This document shows, one piece after another, positions 8,096 to 21,171 of a stretch of 64,000 nucleotides of DNA. Under the pieces are notes generated by a model. It saw only the letters and a program-made list of their open reading frames with translations, was not told where the DNA came from and searched no databases. The position numbers and the translations under genes were made by a program. Origin of the DNA: Acetivibrio alkalicellulosi (GTDB lineage Bacteria; Bacillota; Clostridia; Acetivibrionales; Acetivibrionaceae); NCBI GenBank assembly GCA_008125075.1, contig VLTH01000001.1:1-64000 (forward strand), in the 5' to 3' direction. Positions within the stretch are counted from its first letter, which is position 1. Every line of letters starts with the position of its first letter.

Positions 8096-11000
8096 ATGGT
8101 ACATCCGGTGAAATTAGGAAAAAATGTCAGAATGAGCTATTCTAAAATTGATGAAGTTGTTGATATGCCAAATCTGATTGAAATTCAGAAAAATTCCTAC
8201 AATCAATTTCTAGATGAAGGTTTAAGAGAAGTTTTTAGAGATGTTTCTCCTATTACCGATTATACAGGGAATTTGATTTTGGAGTTTGTTGACTACTCCT
8301 TAGACGAGAGCCCTAAATATAGTGTAGAGGAATGTAAGGAAAGGGATACTACCTATTCTGCACCTTTAAAAGTGAAAGTTCGTTTAATTAATAAGGAGAC
8401 TGGTGAAGTAAAGGAACAAGAAATATTTATGGGTGATTTTCCTTTAATGACTGAAAACGGTACTTTCATTATTAATGGAGCAGAGAGAGTTATAGTAAGC
8501 CAATTGGTTAGGTCTCCAGGTATTTATTACACAATGAAATATGATAAGACTGGAAAAGAGCTCTATTCAAATACTGTAATTCCAAACAGAGGAGCTTGGC
8601 TTGAATATGAGACTGATTCAAATGACGTTTTATCTGTCAGGATAGATAGAACAAGAAAACTTCCAGTAACAGTTCTTGTAAGAGCATTGGGCTATGGAAC
8701 CGATCTTGAGATTACAGAACTTCTAGGAGAAGATGAAAGGGTTATTGCTACAATACAAAAGGATAGTTCAAAAGCTGAAGATGAAGGTCTTTTAGAAATC
8801 TATAAGAGATTGCGACCCGGTGAACCACCTACAGTTGAAAGCGCTCGCTCATTATTAAACAGCTTATTTTTTGATCCAAAGAGATATGATTTAGCTAAGT
8901 TTGGAAGATTTAAATTTAATAAGAAGCTTTCCTTAACAGGTAGAATATATGGATTTGTATCAGATGAAAATATAGTTGATCCAACAACAGGTGAAATAAT
9001 AGTTTCTGAAGGAGAGACTATTGATAGACAAAAGGCTGAGGTAATTCAAAATTCGGGAATTAATCATGTGTTTCTTAATATTGAAGGCAAAAGAGTTAAA
9101 GTAATTGGAAATGGTATGGTAGATATAAAGGGCTATGTCAATTTTAATCCAAAGGATATTAATATTAATGAGAAAGTAAGACTTAGCGTACTTAATTCAA
9201 TATTAGAAGAAAACAGTGAAGCTGACGATGAAAAACTAAAATCTATCATTAAAGAAAACATAGATGAACTAATTCCAAAATATATAACTGTTGAAGATAT
9301 AATTGCTTCAATTAACTATATAATTAATTTAGATTATGGAGTAGGATATACAGATGATATTGATCACTTAGGAAATAGAAGACTACGTTCTGTAGGTGAA
9401 TTGTTACAAAACCAATTCCGTATTGGGTTGGCAAGAATGGAAAGAGTTGTGAGAGAAAGGATGACAATTCAGGATATAGATATTGTTACGCCTCAAGCGT
9501 TAATAAATATTAGACCTGTAGCTGCTGCTATAAAAGAGTTTTTTGGAAGCAGTCAGTTGTCACAGTTTATGGATCAGACAAACCCATTAGCTGAGCTTAC
9601 CCATAAAAGAAGACTTAGTGCATTAGGACCTGGAGGACTAAGTCGTGAAAGAGCTGGGTTTGAAGTTCGAGACGTTCATCACTCTCACTATGGAAGAATG
9701 TGTCCAATAGAGACTCCAGAAGGACCTAATATAGGTCTTATTGGTTCCCTAAGCACGTATGCCAGAATAAATGAATATGGATTTATTGAGGCTCCTTACA
9801 GGAAGGTAGACAAGGAAAAAATTGTAGTTACAGATGAAATTGTTTATCTAACTGCTGACGAAGAGGATCAATACCTTATTGCCCAGGCTAATGAGCCGTT
9901 AGATGAAGAAGGACACTTTTTAGACAAAAGGGTAATATGTAGATATAAAGAAGAATTTCTTGAAACTGAAAAAAGCAGAATTGACTTTATGGATGTTTCA
10001 CCAAAGCAAATTGTTTCTGTTGCTACATCACTAATACCATTTTTAGAAAATGATGATGCAAACCGTGCTCTTATGGGAGCAAACATGCAACGTCAGGCAG
10101 TACCTCTTATTAAAACAGATTCACCTATAATAGGTACTGGTATTGAGTATAAAGCTGCAAGGGATTCTGGTGTTGTTGTATTAGCTAAGAACTCCGGTGT
10201 AGTTGATAAGGTGAGTGCAAGTCAGATAGTTATAAAGACAAAAGACGGGAAAAAAGATGTCTATAAGCTTTTAAAATATTTGCGTTCAAATCAGGGAACA
10301 TGTATTAATCAAAGACCTATTGTTAAAAAGGGCGAGGAAATTGAAAAAGGCGATGTAATTGCAGATGGCCCTTCAACAGACAAGGGAGAAATTGGATTAG
10401 GTAAAAACATACTCATTGGCTTTATGACATGGGAAGGCTATAATTATGAGGATGCAATATTAATTAGTGAAAAACTTGTAAAAGAAGATGTTTTTACATC
10501 TATTCATATTGAAGAATATGAGGCAGAGGCAAGAGATACAAAGCTTGGACCTGAAGAAATAACAAGAGATATCCCTAATGTTAGTGAAGATTCTTTAAAA
10601 GACTTAGACGAAAGAGGAATAATAAGAATTGGAGCAGAAGTAAGATCAGGGGATATCTTAGTAGGTAAAGTTACTCCAAAGGGAGAAACTGAACTTACAG
10701 CGGAAGAGAGATTATTAAGAGCAATATTTGGTGAGAAAGCAAGAGAAGTAAGGGATACTTCTTTGCGCGTTCCACATGGAGAGTCGGGTATAATTGTTGA
10801 CGTAAAAGTTTTTACCAGAGAAAATGGAGATGAGTTGTCACCTGGTGTAAATCAACTGGTTAGAGTGTATATCGCTCAAAAAAGAAAGATATCAGTTGGA
10901 GATAAAATGGCTGGAAGACACGGTAATAAAGGTGTTATTTCTAGAATATTACCAGAAGAGGATATGCCGTTTCTACCTGATGGAACACCACTTGAAATAG

Positions 11001-11845
11001 TATTAAATCCGCTAGGAGTTCCTTCACGTATGAATATAGGTCAGGTTTTAGAAGTTCACTTGGGATTTGCAGCTAAAGCTTTAGGATGGAAAATTGCAAC
11101 TCCTGTTTTTGACGGAGCAACAGAAGATGACATAATTGAGACACTTAAAAAAGCTGGTCTTGATGAAGACGGTAAAACAGTACTATATGATGGTAGAACA
11201 GGTGAGCCATTTGAAAATAGAGTAACTGTTGGTTATATGTATGTGCTTAAGCTTGCACATTTAGTTGATGATAAAATACATGCACGTTCTACAGGGCCTT
11301 ACTCTCTTGTAACTCAGCAGCCCCTTGGAGGTAAAGCACAGTTCGGTGGACAGAGGTTTGGAGAGATGGAGGTTTGGGCTCTTGAAGCATATGGTGCTGC
11401 ATATACACTTCAAGAAATACTTACAGTTAAATCTGATGATGTAGTGGGAAGAGTTAAAACTTATGAAGCTATAGTAAAAGGAGAAAATGTACCAGAGCCT
11501 GGTATACCTGAATCCTTTAAGGTATTAATAAAAGAGCTTCAGAGTCTTTCACTTGATGTTAAGGTTTATTCGGAAGAGCAAGAAGAAATAGCAATAAAAG
11601 AATCTGTTGAGGATGAACTTGAAGAGCTAAATGTAAACATCGAAGGAAGAGAAGATGAGACTGTATTAAACGAATTTGAAGATATCTCAGAAGAAAGTCT
11701 GGACGATGACTTAGATGGAGATGATTTAGATTTTTCAGACATTGGAGATGGAATAAAGACAGATGACGATATTGATGACAATTTAGATGAAGACTTGTTT
11801 TCTGAAGATGATTTAGATGATAGTTTTGATGAGGATGAATTATAA
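8096..11845 (+). CDS. rpoB: DNA-directed RNA polymerase subunit beta
   Basis: 1249 residues, core enzyme. The rifampicin-binding region is intact near residues 483-545 ([38 protein letters not shown]), as are GMRHGNKG-type motifs ([13 protein letters not shown]) and the C-terminal [23 protein letters not shown] 8096 follows GAGGTGAT. The last 80 or so residues (from about 1169) form a very acidic Asp/Glu-rich, low-complexity tail (for example [15 protein letters not shown]), longer than needed for the conserved fold and probably disordered. Cotranscribed with rpoC, 17 bases downstream. Confidence 0.98.
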   Translation: MVHPVKLGKNVRMSYSKIDEVVDMPNLIEIQKNSYNQFLDEGLREVFRDVSPITDYTGNLILEFVDYSLDESPKYSVEECKERDTTYSAPLKVKVRLINKETGEVKEQEIFMGDFPLMTENGTFIINGAERVIVSQLVRSPGIYYTMKYDKTGKELYSNTVIPNRGAWLEYETDSNDVLSVRIDRTRKLPVTVLVRALGYGTDLEITELLGEDERVIATIQKDSSKAEDEGLLEIYKRLRPGEPPTVESARSLLNSLFFDPKRYDLAKFGRFKFNKKLSLTGRIYGFVSDENIVDPTTGEIIVSEGETIDRQKAEVIQNSGINHVFLNIEGKRVKVIGNGMVDIKGYVNFNPKDININEKVRLSVLNSILEENSEADDEKLKSIIKENIDELIPKYITVEDIIASINYIINLDYGVGYTDDIDHLGNRRLRSVGELLQNQFRIGLARMERVVRERMTIQDIDIVTPQALINIRPVAAAIKEFFGSSQLSQFMDQTNPLAELTHKRRLSALGPGGLSRERAGFEVRDVHHSHYGRMCPIETPEGPNIGLIGSLSTYARINEYGFIEAPYRKVDKEKIVVTDEIVYLTADEEDQYLIAQANEPLDEEGHFLDKRVICRYKEEFLETEKSRIDFMDVSPKQIVSVATSLIPFLENDDANRALMGANMQRQAVPLIKTDSPIIGTGIEYKAARDSGVVVLAKNSGVVDKVSASQIVIKTKDGKKDVYKLLKYLRSNQGTCINQRPIVKKGEEIEKGDVIADGPSTDKGEIGLGKNILIGFMTWEGYNYEDAILISEKLVKEDVFTSIHIEEYEAEARDTKLGPEEITRDIPNVSEDSLKDLDERGIIRIGAEVRSGDILVGKVTPKGETELTAEERLLRAIFGEKAREVRDTSLRVPHGESGIIVDVKVFTRENGDELSPGVNQLVRVYIAQKRKISVGDKMAGRHGNKGVISRILPEEDMPFLPDGTPLEIVLNPLGVPSRMNIGQVLEVHLGFAAKALGWKIATPVFDGATEDDIIETLKKAGLDEDGKTVLYDGRTGEPFENRVTVGYMYVLKLAHLVDDKIHARSTGPYSLVTQQPLGGKAQFGGQRFGEMEVWALEAYGAAYTLQEILTVKSDDVVGRVKTYEAIVKGENVPEPGIPESFKVLIKELQSLSLDVKVYSEEQEEIAIKESVEDELEELNVNIEGREDETVLNEFEDISEESLDDDLDGDDLDFSDIGDGIKTDDDIDDNLDEDLFSEDDLDDSFDEDEL

Positions 11846-11862
11846 GGAAAGGAGAAAAGGCC

Positions 11863-14800
11863 GTGTTTGAACTAAATAATTTTGATTCAATGAAAATAGG
11901 TTTGGCTTCTCCAGAAAAAATTAGGGAATGGTCAAGGGGAGAGGTAAAAAAACCTGAGACTATAAATTATAGAACTTTAAAACCCGAAAGAGATGGTCTA
12001 TTTTGTGAAAGAATATTTGGACCACAAAAAGATTGGGAATGCCATTGTGGGAAGTATAAGAGGATAAGGTATAAGGGTATAGTTTGTGACAGATGTGGAG
12101 TTGAAGTTACACGCTCGAAGGTAAGAAGAGAAAGAATGGGGCATATAGAACTGGCAGCACCGGTATCCCATATATGGTATTTTAAAGGAATACCAAGCAG
12201 AATGGGGCTACTGTTGGATATGTCTCCTAGAGCATTAGAAAAGATACTGTATTTTGCTTCTTACGTAGTTATTGATCCAGGCCAGACTCCTTTATCCAAG
12301 AAACAAATATTAACAGAAAAAGAATACAGAGATAGCGTGGAAAAATTTGGTCAAAAGTTTACTGCATCTATGGGTGCAGAAGCAGTTAAGGAGCTTCTTG
12401 CTGAAATTGAACTGGAAAAAATGTCAAAAGATCTTAGAAATGAGCTTGAAGAAACATCAGGTCAAAAGAGAGTAAGAACTATAAAGAGATTAGAGGTTGT
12501 TGAGGCATTTAAACAATCAGGAAATAAGCCTGAGTGGATGATTTTAGATGTAGTTCCTGTAATACCTCCAGAGCTTAGACCAATGGTACAATTAGATGGA
12601 GGTAGATTTGCCACATCAGATTTAAATGACCTCTATAGAAGAGTTATTAACAGAAACAACAGATTAAAAAGATTGCTAGATTTAGGCGCTCCAGACATAA
12701 TTGTAAGAAATGAAAAAAGAATGCTACAAGAAGCTGTAGACGCATTAATTGACAATGGAAGAAGAGGAAGGCCGGTTACCGGTCCTGGAAATAGGCCTCT
12801 TAAGTCCTTGTCTGACATGCTAAAAGGTAAACAGGGGCGTTTCCGTCAAAATCTTTTAGGAAAGCGTGTTGACTATTCAGGCCGTTCAGTTATAGTTGTA
12901 GGTCCTGAACTAAAAATATATCAGTGTGGGCTACCAAAAGAAATGGCTTTAGAGCTGTTTAAGCCCTTTGTTATGAAAAAACTAGTTAATGATGGTTTGG
13001 CACATAATATCAAAAGTGCTAAGAGAATGGTTGAAAGAGTTAAAAATGAGGTATGGGATGTACTAGAAGAAGTAATTAAGGAGCATCCAGTACTTTTAAA
13101 TCGTGCTCCTACCCTTCATAGACTTGGGATACAAGCATTTGAGCCAGTACTTGTAGAAGGTAGAGCATTAAAGCTTCATCCTCTGGTTTGTACTGCTTAT
13201 AATGCAGACTTTGATGGTGACCAGATGGCTGTTCACGTTCCCCTTTCCGCAGAAGCACAAGCAGAAGCAAGATTTTTAATGCTTTCTGCCAACAATCTTT
13301 TAAAACCTCAAGACGGAAAACCAGTTGCCGTTCCAACACAGGATATGGTTTTAGGTAGCTACTATATGACCATTTTACGTGAAGGAGCAAAAGGAGAAGG
13401 AAGGAATTTTATTTCTTCAGAAGAGGCAATAATGGCTTATGATAGTGGCGAAATAGGCCTACATGCAAAAATTAAAGTAAGGGCTAAAAAGATTATTGAT
13501 GGTAATGTTAAAACAAAACTAGTTGAAGCAACAGTTGGAAGACTTATTTTTAATGATATAATTCCTCAGGATTTAGGCTTTGTAGACAGAAGTAACCCTG
13601 AAACTGCATTTGATTATGAAATAAATTTCCTAGTAGGAAAAACAGAACTTCGTAAAATTATTGATAAAAGCATAAAAGTTCACGGAACAACTAAAACGGC
13701 AATTTTACTTGATAATATAAAGTCATTAGGCTTTAAATATTCTACAAAAGGTGCTATTACCATAAGTGTATCTGATATGGTAATACCTGAAGTAAAAGCA
13801 AGACACATAAAAGAGACAGAAGAAAGAATAGAAAAAATTATAAGGCAGTATAAAAGAGGACTGATTTCAGATGAGGAAAGATATAATTCTGTTATATCAG
13901 CATGGACAGAAGCATCTGAAAATATCACACAGGCACTTATAGACAATCTTGACAGATTCAACTCAGTTTATATGATGTCACAGTCAGGAGCAAGAGGTAA
14001 CATCAATCAGATAAAACAGCTTGCAGGTATGAGAGGGCTAATGGCAGATACTCAAGGTAAGACCATAGAAGTTCCAATAAAGGCAAATTTCCGTGAAGGG
14101 TTAAACGTTATGGAGTTTTTCATATCCACTCATGGAGCTAGAAAAGGTCTTGCAGATACAGCACTTAGAACGGCCGATTCAGGTTATCTTACAAGAAGGC
14201 TGGTTGACGTAAGTCAAGATGTTATAGTAAGAGAAGTTGATTGTGGTACAAGAAAAGGTATAGAGGTTTACGATATTAAGGATGGAAATGAAATAATTGA
14301 GGAACTTGATGAAAGATTGGTAGGGAGATATCCATCCTCAAATATCTTACATCCTGATACAGGAGAAATAATTGTTCAAACTGATAAATTGATAGACGAT
14401 GATGACACTAAAAATATTATTAAAGCAGGCATAAAGAAAGTTAAGATAAGATCTGTTTTAACCTGTCACTCGGAGTATGGTGTGTGTGCAAAATGTTATG
14501 GTGCAAACCTGGCAACAGGCGAAGAGTGTAATGTTGGTGAGGCAGTTGGAATTATCGCTGCACAATCCATTGGAGAACCTGGAACCCAGCTTACCATGAG
14601 AACATTCCACACAGGAGGGGTTGCAGGTGATGATATTACTCAAGGTCTTCCTCGTGTAGAAGAATTGTTTGAAGCTAGAAAGCCAAAAGGTCTTGCAATT
14701 ATTTCTGAAATTACAGGAACAGTTAAGATTGTAGAATCAAAGAAAAAAAGAGAAGCAGTTATCACTTCAGATGATGGAGAAGCAAAAAATTATCTTATTC

Positions 14801-15360
14801 CATATGGTTCAAGATTAAAGGTATCTGATGGAGATGCAGTTGTGCCTGGAGATGAGCTTACAGAAGGTTCGGTTAATCCTCATGATATATTGAAAATAAA
14901 AGGTATAATTGGAGTTCAGGCATATCTACTTCAGGAAGTTCAAAGAGTTTATAGACTACAAGGTGTTGATATAAATGATAAACATATTGAGGTTATTGTA
15001 AGGCAAATGCTCAGAAAAATTAAGATTGAAGATGCAGGAGATACAAGTCTTTTACCAGGTAGTCTTGTTGACGTATTTGATTTTGAAGAAGAAAATGCAA
15101 AAGTAGTGGCACAGGGAAACAGGCCTGCAATTGGTAAAAGGACTCTTTTAGGTATTACAAAAGCATCACTTGCTACAGAATCATTCTTGTCAGCTGCTTC
15201 CTTCCAGGAGACAACTAGAGTATTAACTGAAGCTGCAATAAAAGGAAAGGTAGATCCGCTGGTAGGACTCAAAGAAAATGTTATTATTGGTAAACTGATA
15301 CCTGCCGGAACAGGAATGAGTAGATATAAAGATATAAATATAAGTACAGTTATTGAGTAG
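11863..15360 (+). CDS. rpoC: DNA-directed RNA polymerase subunit beta'
   Basis: 1165 residues, GTG start after AGGAAAGGAG. N-terminal zinc site CHCG...CDRC at about 60-78; the catalytic Mg-binding motif [12 protein letters not shown] near 443-454; the second zinc site starting [11 protein letters not shown] near 867; bridge-helix region [18 protein letters not shown] near 710. All catalytic motifs are complete. Short form typical of Firmicutes. Confidence 0.98.
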   Translation: MFELNNFDSMKIGLASPEKIREWSRGEVKKPETINYRTLKPERDGLFCERIFGPQKDWECHCGKYKRIRYKGIVCDRCGVEVTRSKVRRERMGHIELAAPVSHIWYFKGIPSRMGLLLDMSPRALEKILYFASYVVIDPGQTPLSKKQILTEKEYRDSVEKFGQKFTASMGAEAVKELLAEIELEKMSKDLRNELEETSGQKRVRTIKRLEVVEAFKQSGNKPEWMILDVVPVIPPELRPMVQLDGGRFATSDLNDLYRRVINRNNRLKRLLDLGAPDIIVRNEKRMLQEAVDALIDNGRRGRPVTGPGNRPLKSLSDMLKGKQGRFRQNLLGKRVDYSGRSVIVVGPELKIYQCGLPKEMALELFKPFVMKKLVNDGLAHNIKSAKRMVERVKNEVWDVLEEVIKEHPVLLNRAPTLHRLGIQAFEPVLVEGRALKLHPLVCTAYNADFDGDQMAVHVPLSAEAQAEARFLMLSANNLLKPQDGKPVAVPTQDMVLGSYYMTILREGAKGEGRNFISSEEAIMAYDSGEIGLHAKIKVRAKKIIDGNVKTKLVEATVGRLIFNDIIPQDLGFVDRSNPETAFDYEINFLVGKTELRKIIDKSIKVHGTTKTAILLDNIKSLGFKYSTKGAITISVSDMVIPEVKARHIKETEERIEKIIRQYKRGLISDEERYNSVISAWTEASENITQALIDNLDRFNSVYMMSQSGARGNINQIKQLAGMRGLMADTQGKTIEVPIKANFREGLNVMEFFISTHGARKGLADTALRTADSGYLTRRLVDVSQDVIVREVDCGTRKGIEVYDIKDGNEIIEELDERLVGRYPSSNILHPDTGEIIVQTDKLIDDDDTKNIIKAGIKKVKIRSVLTCHSEYGVCAKCYGANLATGEECNVGEAVGIIAAQSIGEPGTQLTMRTFHTGGVAGDDITQGLPRVEELFEARKPKGLAIISEITGTVKIVESKKKREAVITSDDGEAKNYLIPYGSRLKVSDGDAVVPGDELTEGSVNPHDILKIKGIIGVQAYLLQEVQRVYRLQGVDINDKHIEVIVRQMLRKIKIEDAGDTSLLPGSLVDVFDFEEENAKVVAQGNRPAIGKRTLLGITKASLATESFLSAASFQETTRVLTEAAIKGKVDPLVGLKENVIIGKLIPAGTGMSRYKDINISTVIE

Positions 15361-15396
15361 AATTTAGGTGGGAATAATTATTCCCACCTAAAATTT
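15361..15396 (+). terminator. rho-independent terminator after rpoC
   Basis: AATTTAGGTGGGAATA and TATTCCCACCTAAAATT form a near-perfect long stem directly after the rpoC stop codon. Confidence 0.9.
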
Positions 15397-15418
15397 AAGA
15401 AAGAGAATTTTAAATATC

Positions 15419-15448
15419 TTGACAAATTAAGTTTATGGATGATAAAAT
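15419..15448 (+). promoter_or_regulatory. sigma-A promoter for the ybxF-rpsL-rpsG-fusA operon
   Basis: TTGACA at 15419-15424, 18-base spacer, TAAAAT at 15443-15448, just behind the rpoC terminator. Confidence 0.8.
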
Positions 15449-15557
15449 ATTTCAGTGTGCATTTTTCATGTTTATTTTACCTAACTTTTTTTAATTACCT
15501 ATGCACATTAAAATAGATGTAATATTATTAAGCCTGTTTGACAGGGAGGTTAGGGTT

Positions 15558-15800
15558 GTGTTAAACGACTTGAAAAACATTAAAAAATCTGTTGGACTTA
15601 AGCAATCAATAAAATCCCTAGAGAAGGGAATAGTAAATCAAGTTTACATTGCTAAGGATGCAGATGAAAAGGTTGTAAGGAAAATTAAAGAGATGTGTCT
15701 TGAAAAGAACATTCCTGTTATATATATAGACACTATGAAACTGCTTGGAAAAGCTTGTGGAATAGATGTTGGTGCAGCAGTAGTCAGTATCTTTGAGTAG
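15558..15800 (+). CDS. rplGB: L7Ae/YbxF-family ribosomal protein
   Basis: 80 residues, the usual size for the YbxF/RplGB group that binds RNA kink-turns. Conserved features: GLKQSIKSLEKG near the start, VYIAKDAD, and the ending MKLLGKACGIDVGAAVVSI. GTG 15558 is chosen: it has GGGAGGT 7 bases upstream and fits the family start, whereas the open frame extends 19 codons upstream without support. Position between rpoC and rpsL is the standard Firmicute arrangement. Confidence 0.9.
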   Translation: MLNDLKNIKKSVGLKQSIKSLEKGIVNQVYIAKDADEKVVRKIKEMCLEKNIPVIYIDTMKLLGKACGIDVGAAVVSIFE

Positions 15801-15911
15801 CCCATCTTTAATTTATACTTTCATAATTGGTTAACACAAAATATTTAGTAAGAAGGATATTCTGGCATTTGTTTTAGAATAAATTTAAGAGTAATGAAAG
15901 GAGGTGGAGAA

Positions 15912-16340
15912 ATGCCAACATTTAATCAGTTAGTTAGAAAAGGAAGAAAGGTAGTTGAGAAAAAATCTACCGCTCCAGCACTTCAAAAGGGATTTAATTC
16001 TCTAAAGAAGAAAACTACAGATGCAAGCAGTCCTCAGAAGAGAGGTGTTTGTACAGTTGTTAAGACAAGTACTCCTAAAAAACCAAACTCAGCTTTGAGA
16101 AAAGTTGCAAGGGTTCGTCTAACTAATGGTATAGAAGTTTCAGCTTATATTCCAGGTATTGGACATAATCTTCAAGAGCACAGTGTTGTTCTTATAAGAG
16201 GAGGAAGGGTTAAAGACCTTCCAGGTGTTAGGTATCATATTATTCGTGGTACTCTTGATGCTGCAGGTGTGGCTAAAAGAATGCAGGGACGATCAAAATA
16301 TGGTGCTAAAAGACCAAAAGCTGGTGCAGCTAGTAAGTAA
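15912..16340 (+). CDS. rpsL: 30S ribosomal protein S12
   Basis: 142 residues starting [12 protein letters not shown], with the decoding-centre loops [15 protein letters not shown] and [17 protein letters not shown], where streptomycin-resistance mutations map. The start lies just after AAAGGAGGTGG. The wild-type Lys of the KPNS loop is present. Confidence 0.98.
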   Translation: MPTFNQLVRKGRKVVEKKSTAPALQKGFNSLKKKTTDASSPQKRGVCTVVKTSTPKKPNSALRKVARVRLTNGIEVSAYIPGIGHNLQEHSVVLIRGGRVKDLPGVRYHIIRGTLDAAGVAKRMQGRSKYGAKRPKAGAASK

Positions 16341-16529
16341 TTTAAAATCATACAAAGTGCATTGCATAATGTATGAAAAAAAGCAAAAGTTAAATACTAA
16401 TAGTGCTTTGTACATTGTTTATATATATTATTTAGCAAGTACGTTGCACTGACGACAGTTAGCATAATTGTGCTAAAGGCTGCGAGTACCGATGATATTT
16501 ATATATCATACTAAAAGGAGGGAAGAAAA

Positions 16530-17000
16530 GTGCCAAGAAAAGGACACATTCCAAAAAGAGATGTTTTGCCAGATCCTATATACAATGATAAGGTTGTAAC
16601 AAAACTTGTAAACAACATTATGCTTGATGGGAAAAAGGGAGTTGCCCAAAAGATTTGTTATGATGCTTTTGGGATAATAAAAGAAAAGACAGGTAAGGAT
16701 CCTCTTGAAGTTTTTGAGGAGGCATTAAACAATATAATGCCTGTTTTAGAAGTAAAAGCACGAAGAGTTGGTGGAGCTACCTATCAGGTTCCTATGGAAG
16801 TACGACCTGAAAGAAGACAGGCTCTAGGTCTAAGATGGTTGGTTAACTATTCAAGACAAAGAGGCGAAAGGACTATGAGGGAAAGGCTTGCCGGTGAAAT
16901 TTTAGATGCAACGAATAATTTAGGCGGTGCATATAAGAAAAAAGAGGACACTCATAAAATGGCTGAAGCAAATAAAGCTTTTGCACATTACAGATGGTAA
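16530..17000 (+). CDS. rpsG: 30S ribosomal protein S7
   Basis: 156 residues, GTG start after AAAGGAGGG. Contains the family signatures [19 protein letters not shown] and [14 protein letters not shown], and ends AFAHYRW. Nucleates assembly of the small-subunit head. The preceding 189-base gap from rpsL holds no gene. Confidence 0.98.
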   Translation: MPRKGHIPKRDVLPDPIYNDKVVTKLVNNIMLDGKKGVAQKICYDAFGIIKEKTGKDPLEVFEEALNNIMPVLEVKARRVGGATYQVPMEVRPERRQALGLRWLVNYSRQRGERTMRERLAGEILDATNNLGGAYKKKEDTHKMAEANKAFAHYRW

Positions 17001-17074
17001 TCTTTACAAAATTTGTGTAAAAACACATTGAAATAATGTGCAGTCTATGTGCTAATTTTGAAAGGAAGGTTAAA

Positions 17075-19153
17075 ATGCCCAGGCAATTTGGTTTGGAAAA
17101 AACAAGAAATATAGGGATAATGGCCCATATAGATGCAGGTAAAACCACTACTACTGAACGTATACTATTCTACACAGGAAGAGTACACAGACTTGGTGAA
17201 GTTCATGAAGGTTCAGCAACTATGGACTGGATGGAGCAGGAACAAGAGAGAGGTATTACCATAACATCTGCTGCAACTACTGCCCAATGGAAGGATACAA
17301 GAATTAATATTATTGATACGCCGGGGCACGTTGATTTTACAGTTGAGGTTGAGAGATCATTAAGGGTTCTTGATGGATCAGTTACTCTTTTTTGCGCAAA
17401 AGGAGGAGTAGAACCTCAATCAGAAACTGTTTGGAGACAAGCTGACAGGTATAATGTACCTCGTATTGCCTATGTTAACAAGATGGATATAATGGGAGCA
17501 GACTTTTATAACTGTCTAAACATGATGAGAGAAAGACTTCAGGCTAATGCAGTTCCAATACAATTACCAATTGGCAGTGAAGATACTTTTGCTGGTATCG
17601 TAGATCTTGTTAAGATGAAATCTTACTTTTTTACAGATGATCTTGGTAAGAATGTTGAGGAAAGAGATATTCCCGACGACATGAAAGAACTTGCTAATGA
17701 GTACAGAGGAAAATTAATTGAAGCGGTATCAGAGCAAGATGAAGAGCTTATGATGAAGTACCTTGAAGGTGAAGAATTAACTGAAGAAGAGATTAAGGTA
17801 GGTATTAGGACAGCTACTATAAAGGTTGCTATGATACCTGTAGCATGTGGTTCTTCATATAAAAACAAGGGAGTTCCTCAGCTTCTTGATGCAGTTATTG
17901 ATTATATGCCTTCACCTCTTGATATACCACCAATAAAAGGTGTTTCTATTGACGGAGATGAAGAAATTGAAAGGCCTGCTAGCGACGAAGAACCTTTTTC
18001 TGCTCTAGCTTTTAAAATTATGACTGATCCTTATGTTGGTAAACTTTGTTTTTTCAGAGTATATTCAGGTAAAATTAACTCAGGTTCATATATTTTAAAT
18101 GCAACAAAAGGAAAAAGGGAAAGACTAGGTAGAATATTGCAAATGCATGCTAATCACAGAGAAGAACTTGACATGGTTTATTCAGGAGACATTGCTGCTG
18201 CTGTTGGGCTTAAGGACACCACTACAGGTGATACTTTATGTCATGAAAACAGTCCAGTAATACTTGAGTCAATGGAATTTCCAGAGCCTGTTATTTCTGT
18301 TGCTATAGAGCCTAAGACAAAAGCAGGGCAGGACAAAATGTCAATTGCTCTACAAAAGTTATCTGAGGAAGATCCAACATTTAGAGCTCATACTGAAGTT
18401 GAAACTGGACAGACAATAATATCAGGAATGGGTGAATTACACCTAGAGATTATTGTTGACAGAATGCTCAGAGAATTTAAAGTTGAGGCTAATGTAGGTA
18501 ATCCACAGGTTGCATACAAGGAAACAATTAGAAATGCTGTTAAGGTAGAAGGAAAGTTTGTAAGACAGTCCGGTGGTAGAGGACAATATGGACACTGTTG
18601 GATTGAGCTTGAGCCTAAAGATCCAGGAACTGGATACGAGTTTGTAAATAAAATAGTTGGAGGTGCTATTCCAAAGGAATATATTCCAGCTATTGATGCA
18701 GGTATTCAGGATGCAATGAATAATGGTATTTTAGGTGGCTATCCTGTTGTAGACATTAAAGTAACTCTTGTTGATGGATCATACCATGAGGTAGACTCAT
18801 CTGAAATGGCATTTAAGGTAGCAGGATCAATGGCTTTAAAAGAAGGTATGAAAAAGGCAAAAGCTGTACTTTTAGAGCCAATAATGAAGGTTAATGTAGT
18901 AGTCCCAGAAGATTATATGGGAGATGTTATGGGAGACCTAAACTCTAGAAGAGGAAGAATTGAAGGAATGGAAGCAAAGCATGGAGCACAGGTTATAACA
19001 GCTAATGTTCCATTAGCTGAAATGTTTGGCTATGCTACAACACTTCGTTCAAGAACACAAGGAAGAGGTACATTCTCAATGCAGATCAGTCATTTTGAGG
19101 AAGTACCTAAAAACATACAAGAATCTGTTATAGGTGGAAAAGTGAGCAAGTAG
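17075..19153 (+). CDS. fusA: elongation factor G
   Basis: 692 residues. The G domain has G1 [14 protein letters not shown]3 DTPGHVDF and G4 NKMD; domain IV carries the [15 protein letters not shown] segment. Drives GTP-dependent translocation. ATG 17075 follows AAAGGAAGG and gives the usual [20 protein letters not shown] start; the frame open from 17036 is not supported. Confidence 0.98.
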   Translation: MPRQFGLEKTRNIGIMAHIDAGKTTTTERILFYTGRVHRLGEVHEGSATMDWMEQEQERGITITSAATTAQWKDTRINIIDTPGHVDFTVEVERSLRVLDGSVTLFCAKGGVEPQSETVWRQADRYNVPRIAYVNKMDIMGADFYNCLNMMRERLQANAVPIQLPIGSEDTFAGIVDLVKMKSYFFTDDLGKNVEERDIPDDMKELANEYRGKLIEAVSEQDEELMMKYLEGEELTEEEIKVGIRTATIKVAMIPVACGSSYKNKGVPQLLDAVIDYMPSPLDIPPIKGVSIDGDEEIERPASDEEPFSALAFKIMTDPYVGKLCFFRVYSGKINSGSYILNATKGKRERLGRILQMHANHREELDMVYSGDIAAAVGLKDTTTGDTLCHENSPVILESMEFPEPVISVAIEPKTKAGQDKMSIALQKLSEEDPTFRAHTEVETGQTIISGMGELHLEIIVDRMLREFKVEANVGNPQVAYKETIRNAVKVEGKFVRQSGGRGQYGHCWIELEPKDPGTGYEFVNKIVGGAIPKEYIPAIDAGIQDAMNNGILGGYPVVDIKVTLVDGSYHEVDSSEMAFKVAGSMALKEGMKKAKAVLLEPIMKVNVVVPEDYMGDVMGDLNSRRGRIEGMEAKHGAQVITANVPLAEMFGYATTLRSRTQGRGTFSMQISHFEEVPKNIQESVIGGKVSK

Positions 19154-19267
19154 TTTACCACAGTGATTTAACAGTGAAAATGCAGGAAATATGAATGTAT
19201 TTCCTGCAAATAAATAATTAATAATTAAAAATTCAGTAGTTTACTGAAAAAAGGAGGAGAATTAATA

Positions 19268-20470
19268 ATGGCAAAGGCAAAATTTGAAAGAAGTAAACCC
19301 CATGTTAATATTGGAACAATAGGTCACGTTGACCACGGTAAAACATCATTGACTGCAGCAATAACAAAGGTGTTAGCATTATCAGGTAAGGCAAAATATG
19401 AAGCTTATGATCAAATTGACAAAGCTCCAGAAGAAAGAGAAAGAGGTATTACTATTTCAACTGCACACGTTGAATATGAAACTGATAACAGACACTATGC
19501 ACACGTTGATTGTCCAGGTCATGCCGACTATGTTAAAAACATGATTACTGGAGCAGCACAGATGGACGGTGGAATACTAGTTGTATCAGCTGCTGATGGC
19601 CCAATGCCTCAGACAAGAGAGCATATTTTATTATCACGTCAGGTTGGTGTACCATACATAGTTGTTTTCTTAAACAAATGTGATATGGTTGACGATGAAG
19701 AGTTAATCGAATTAGTTGAAATGGAAGTAAGAGAGTTATTGAGCTCATATGAGTTCCCAGGGGATGACACTCCTATAATTAGAGGATCTGCTCTTGTAGC
19801 ATTAGAATCCTCATCTACAGATCAAAATGCTCCTGAATATAAGCCAATGCTTGATCTAATGGCTCAAGTTGATTCATATATACCAACACCTGAAAGACCA
19901 ATTGACAAACCATTTATTATGCCTGTTGAGGATGTATTTACAATAACAGGACGTGGAACTGTTGCAACTGGTAGGGTTGAAAGAGGACAGCTTAAAGTTG
20001 GTGAAGAAATCGAAATTGTTGGTTTGATGGAAGCTCCTAAAAAGACAGTTGTTACTGGAATAGAAATGTTTAGAAAGCTTCTTGATTCTGCTGTTGCAGG
20101 TGACAATGTAGGTGCTCTTTTAAGAGGTGTTCAAAGAAGTGACATAGAAAGAGGACAGGTATTAGCAAAACCAGGTTCAATTAAACCTCATACACACTTT
20201 GAAGCGCAAGTTTACGTTTTGACAAAAGAAGAAGGTGGAAGACATACTCCTTTCTTCAACAACTACAGACCTCAGTTTTATTTCAGAACTACTGACGTTA
20301 CAGGTGTAGTTGAACTCCCACAGGGCACAGAAATGATTATGCCTGGAGACCATATTACTTTAAAAGTTAAACTTATTACTCCAATTGCGATGGAAGAAGG
20401 ATTAAAGTTCGCTATTCGTGAAGGTGGAAGAACTGTAGGATCTGGAAACTTATCAAAAATTATTGAATAA
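19268..20470 (+). CDS. tuf: elongation factor Tu
   Basis: 400 residues. P-loop GHVDHGKTS, switch [30 protein letters not shown] (G4), and domain III ending [11 protein letters not shown]. Delivers aminoacyl-tRNA. Start follows AAAGGAGGAG. The operon ends with a strong terminator 15 bases beyond the stop. Confidence 0.98.
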   Translation: MAKAKFERSKPHVNIGTIGHVDHGKTSLTAAITKVLALSGKAKYEAYDQIDKAPEERERGITISTAHVEYETDNRHYAHVDCPGHADYVKNMITGAAQMDGGILVVSAADGPMPQTREHILLSRQVGVPYIVVFLNKCDMVDDEELIELVEMEVRELLSSYEFPGDDTPIIRGSALVALESSSTDQNAPEYKPMLDLMAQVDSYIPTPERPIDKPFIMPVEDVFTITGRGTVATGRVERGQLKVGEEIEIVGLMEAPKKTVVTGIEMFRKLLDSAVAGDNVGALLRGVQRSDIERGQVLAKPGSIKPHTHFEAQVYVLTKEEGGRHTPFFNNYRPQFYFRTTDVTGVVELPQGTEMIMPGDHITLKVKLITPIAMEEGLKFAIREGGRTVGSGNLSKIIE

Positions 20471-20484
20471 TATAAGTAATAAAT

Positions 20485-20516
20485 AAAAGAAGGAGCCAAA
20501 AGGCTCCTTCTTTTAT
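20485..20516 (+). terminator. rho-independent terminator after tuf
   Basis: AAGAAGGAGCC and GGCTCCTTCTT form a perfect stem around AAAA, followed by T residues. Confidence 0.93.
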
Positions 20517-20530
20517 TTATCTTATTCTAT

Positions 20531-20581
20531 GAGTCTCCACCTGAAGCATCGATGTTTAGCTTTAGCTAAACGAGTTCACTT
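20531..20581. repeat. 51-base dispersed repeat, copy 1
   Basis: GAGTCTCCACCTGAAGCATC followed by the palindrome GTTTAGCTTTAGCTAAAC and GAGTTCACTT. It matches 42270-42320 at 49 of 51 positions. It overlaps the end of the DUF192 gene and supplies its stop codon. Confidence 0.85.
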
Positions 20582-20919
20582 GAAAATCCAATTTTATCTC
20601 CAACTGTGGTTTGTGTATTTTTAATAGTTCCAACTGGTAGCTCAAGTACAGAATAAGAAGTTTTAATAATCTTAGAACACTTCCAGGGAGTAATATTTTC
20701 AATTGTGTAGACAACAGTTTGTCCTTTGTCAATAAACACAATGTCAAGTGGAAATTTCATAAAAAACATATGAATAGAATTACAGGGAGTTATTAAAAGT
20801 CCTTGTCCTAATGGTAAATATTTTTTAAACATAAGACCTAAAAAGCGCTTAAAAAAAGTATTGGCAACCTTACAGTTACTTGCTAAAATAGTATTTTTGG
20901 AAATATTTTTTACAATCAT
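20566..20919 (-). CDS. DUF192 family protein
   Basis: 117 residues matching DUF192: FLGLMFKKYLPLGQGLLI near the start, then NSIHMFFMKFPLDIVFID, then the ending VLELPVGTI...TTVGDKIGF. Fold known in the family; biochemical role unknown. No signal peptide, unlike many exported DUF192 proteins. Start ATG follows AAAGGATG. The last codons (SSELV) and the TAG lie in the dispersed repeat at 20531-20581, so the native C-terminus may have been replaced, although the conserved core is complete. Confidence 0.85.
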   Translation of the reverse strand: MIVKNISKNTILASNCKVANTFFKRFLGLMFKKYLPLGQGLLITPCNSIHMFFMKFPLDIVFIDKGQTVVYTIENITPWKCSKIIKTSYSVLELPVGTIKNTQTTVGDKIGFSSELV

Positions 20920-21171
20920 ATAAACATCCTTTCTAGAACAACAAAGATAAAAATAACAATTTAAAAAGGTTTAAATTTATATACTACGAAGGTATAATAT
21001 AATAAATAAGATTTTTAAGATATGTCAGACAAAAATAAAGGGCATTCGTATTATAATGTAAATACATAATGTTTATTTATATTTTATCACAATGTATAGG
21101 AATAAAAAATACATTAATACTTAGAATATACTTACATAAACTGTTTTCATTACAAGGGGGGTGACACGCCG

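Noticed and set aside
11566-11781. Ser-rich minus-strand open frame inside rpoB
   Set aside because: It is the antisense of the acidic Asp/Glu codons of the RpoB tail and has no ribosome-binding site or homology.
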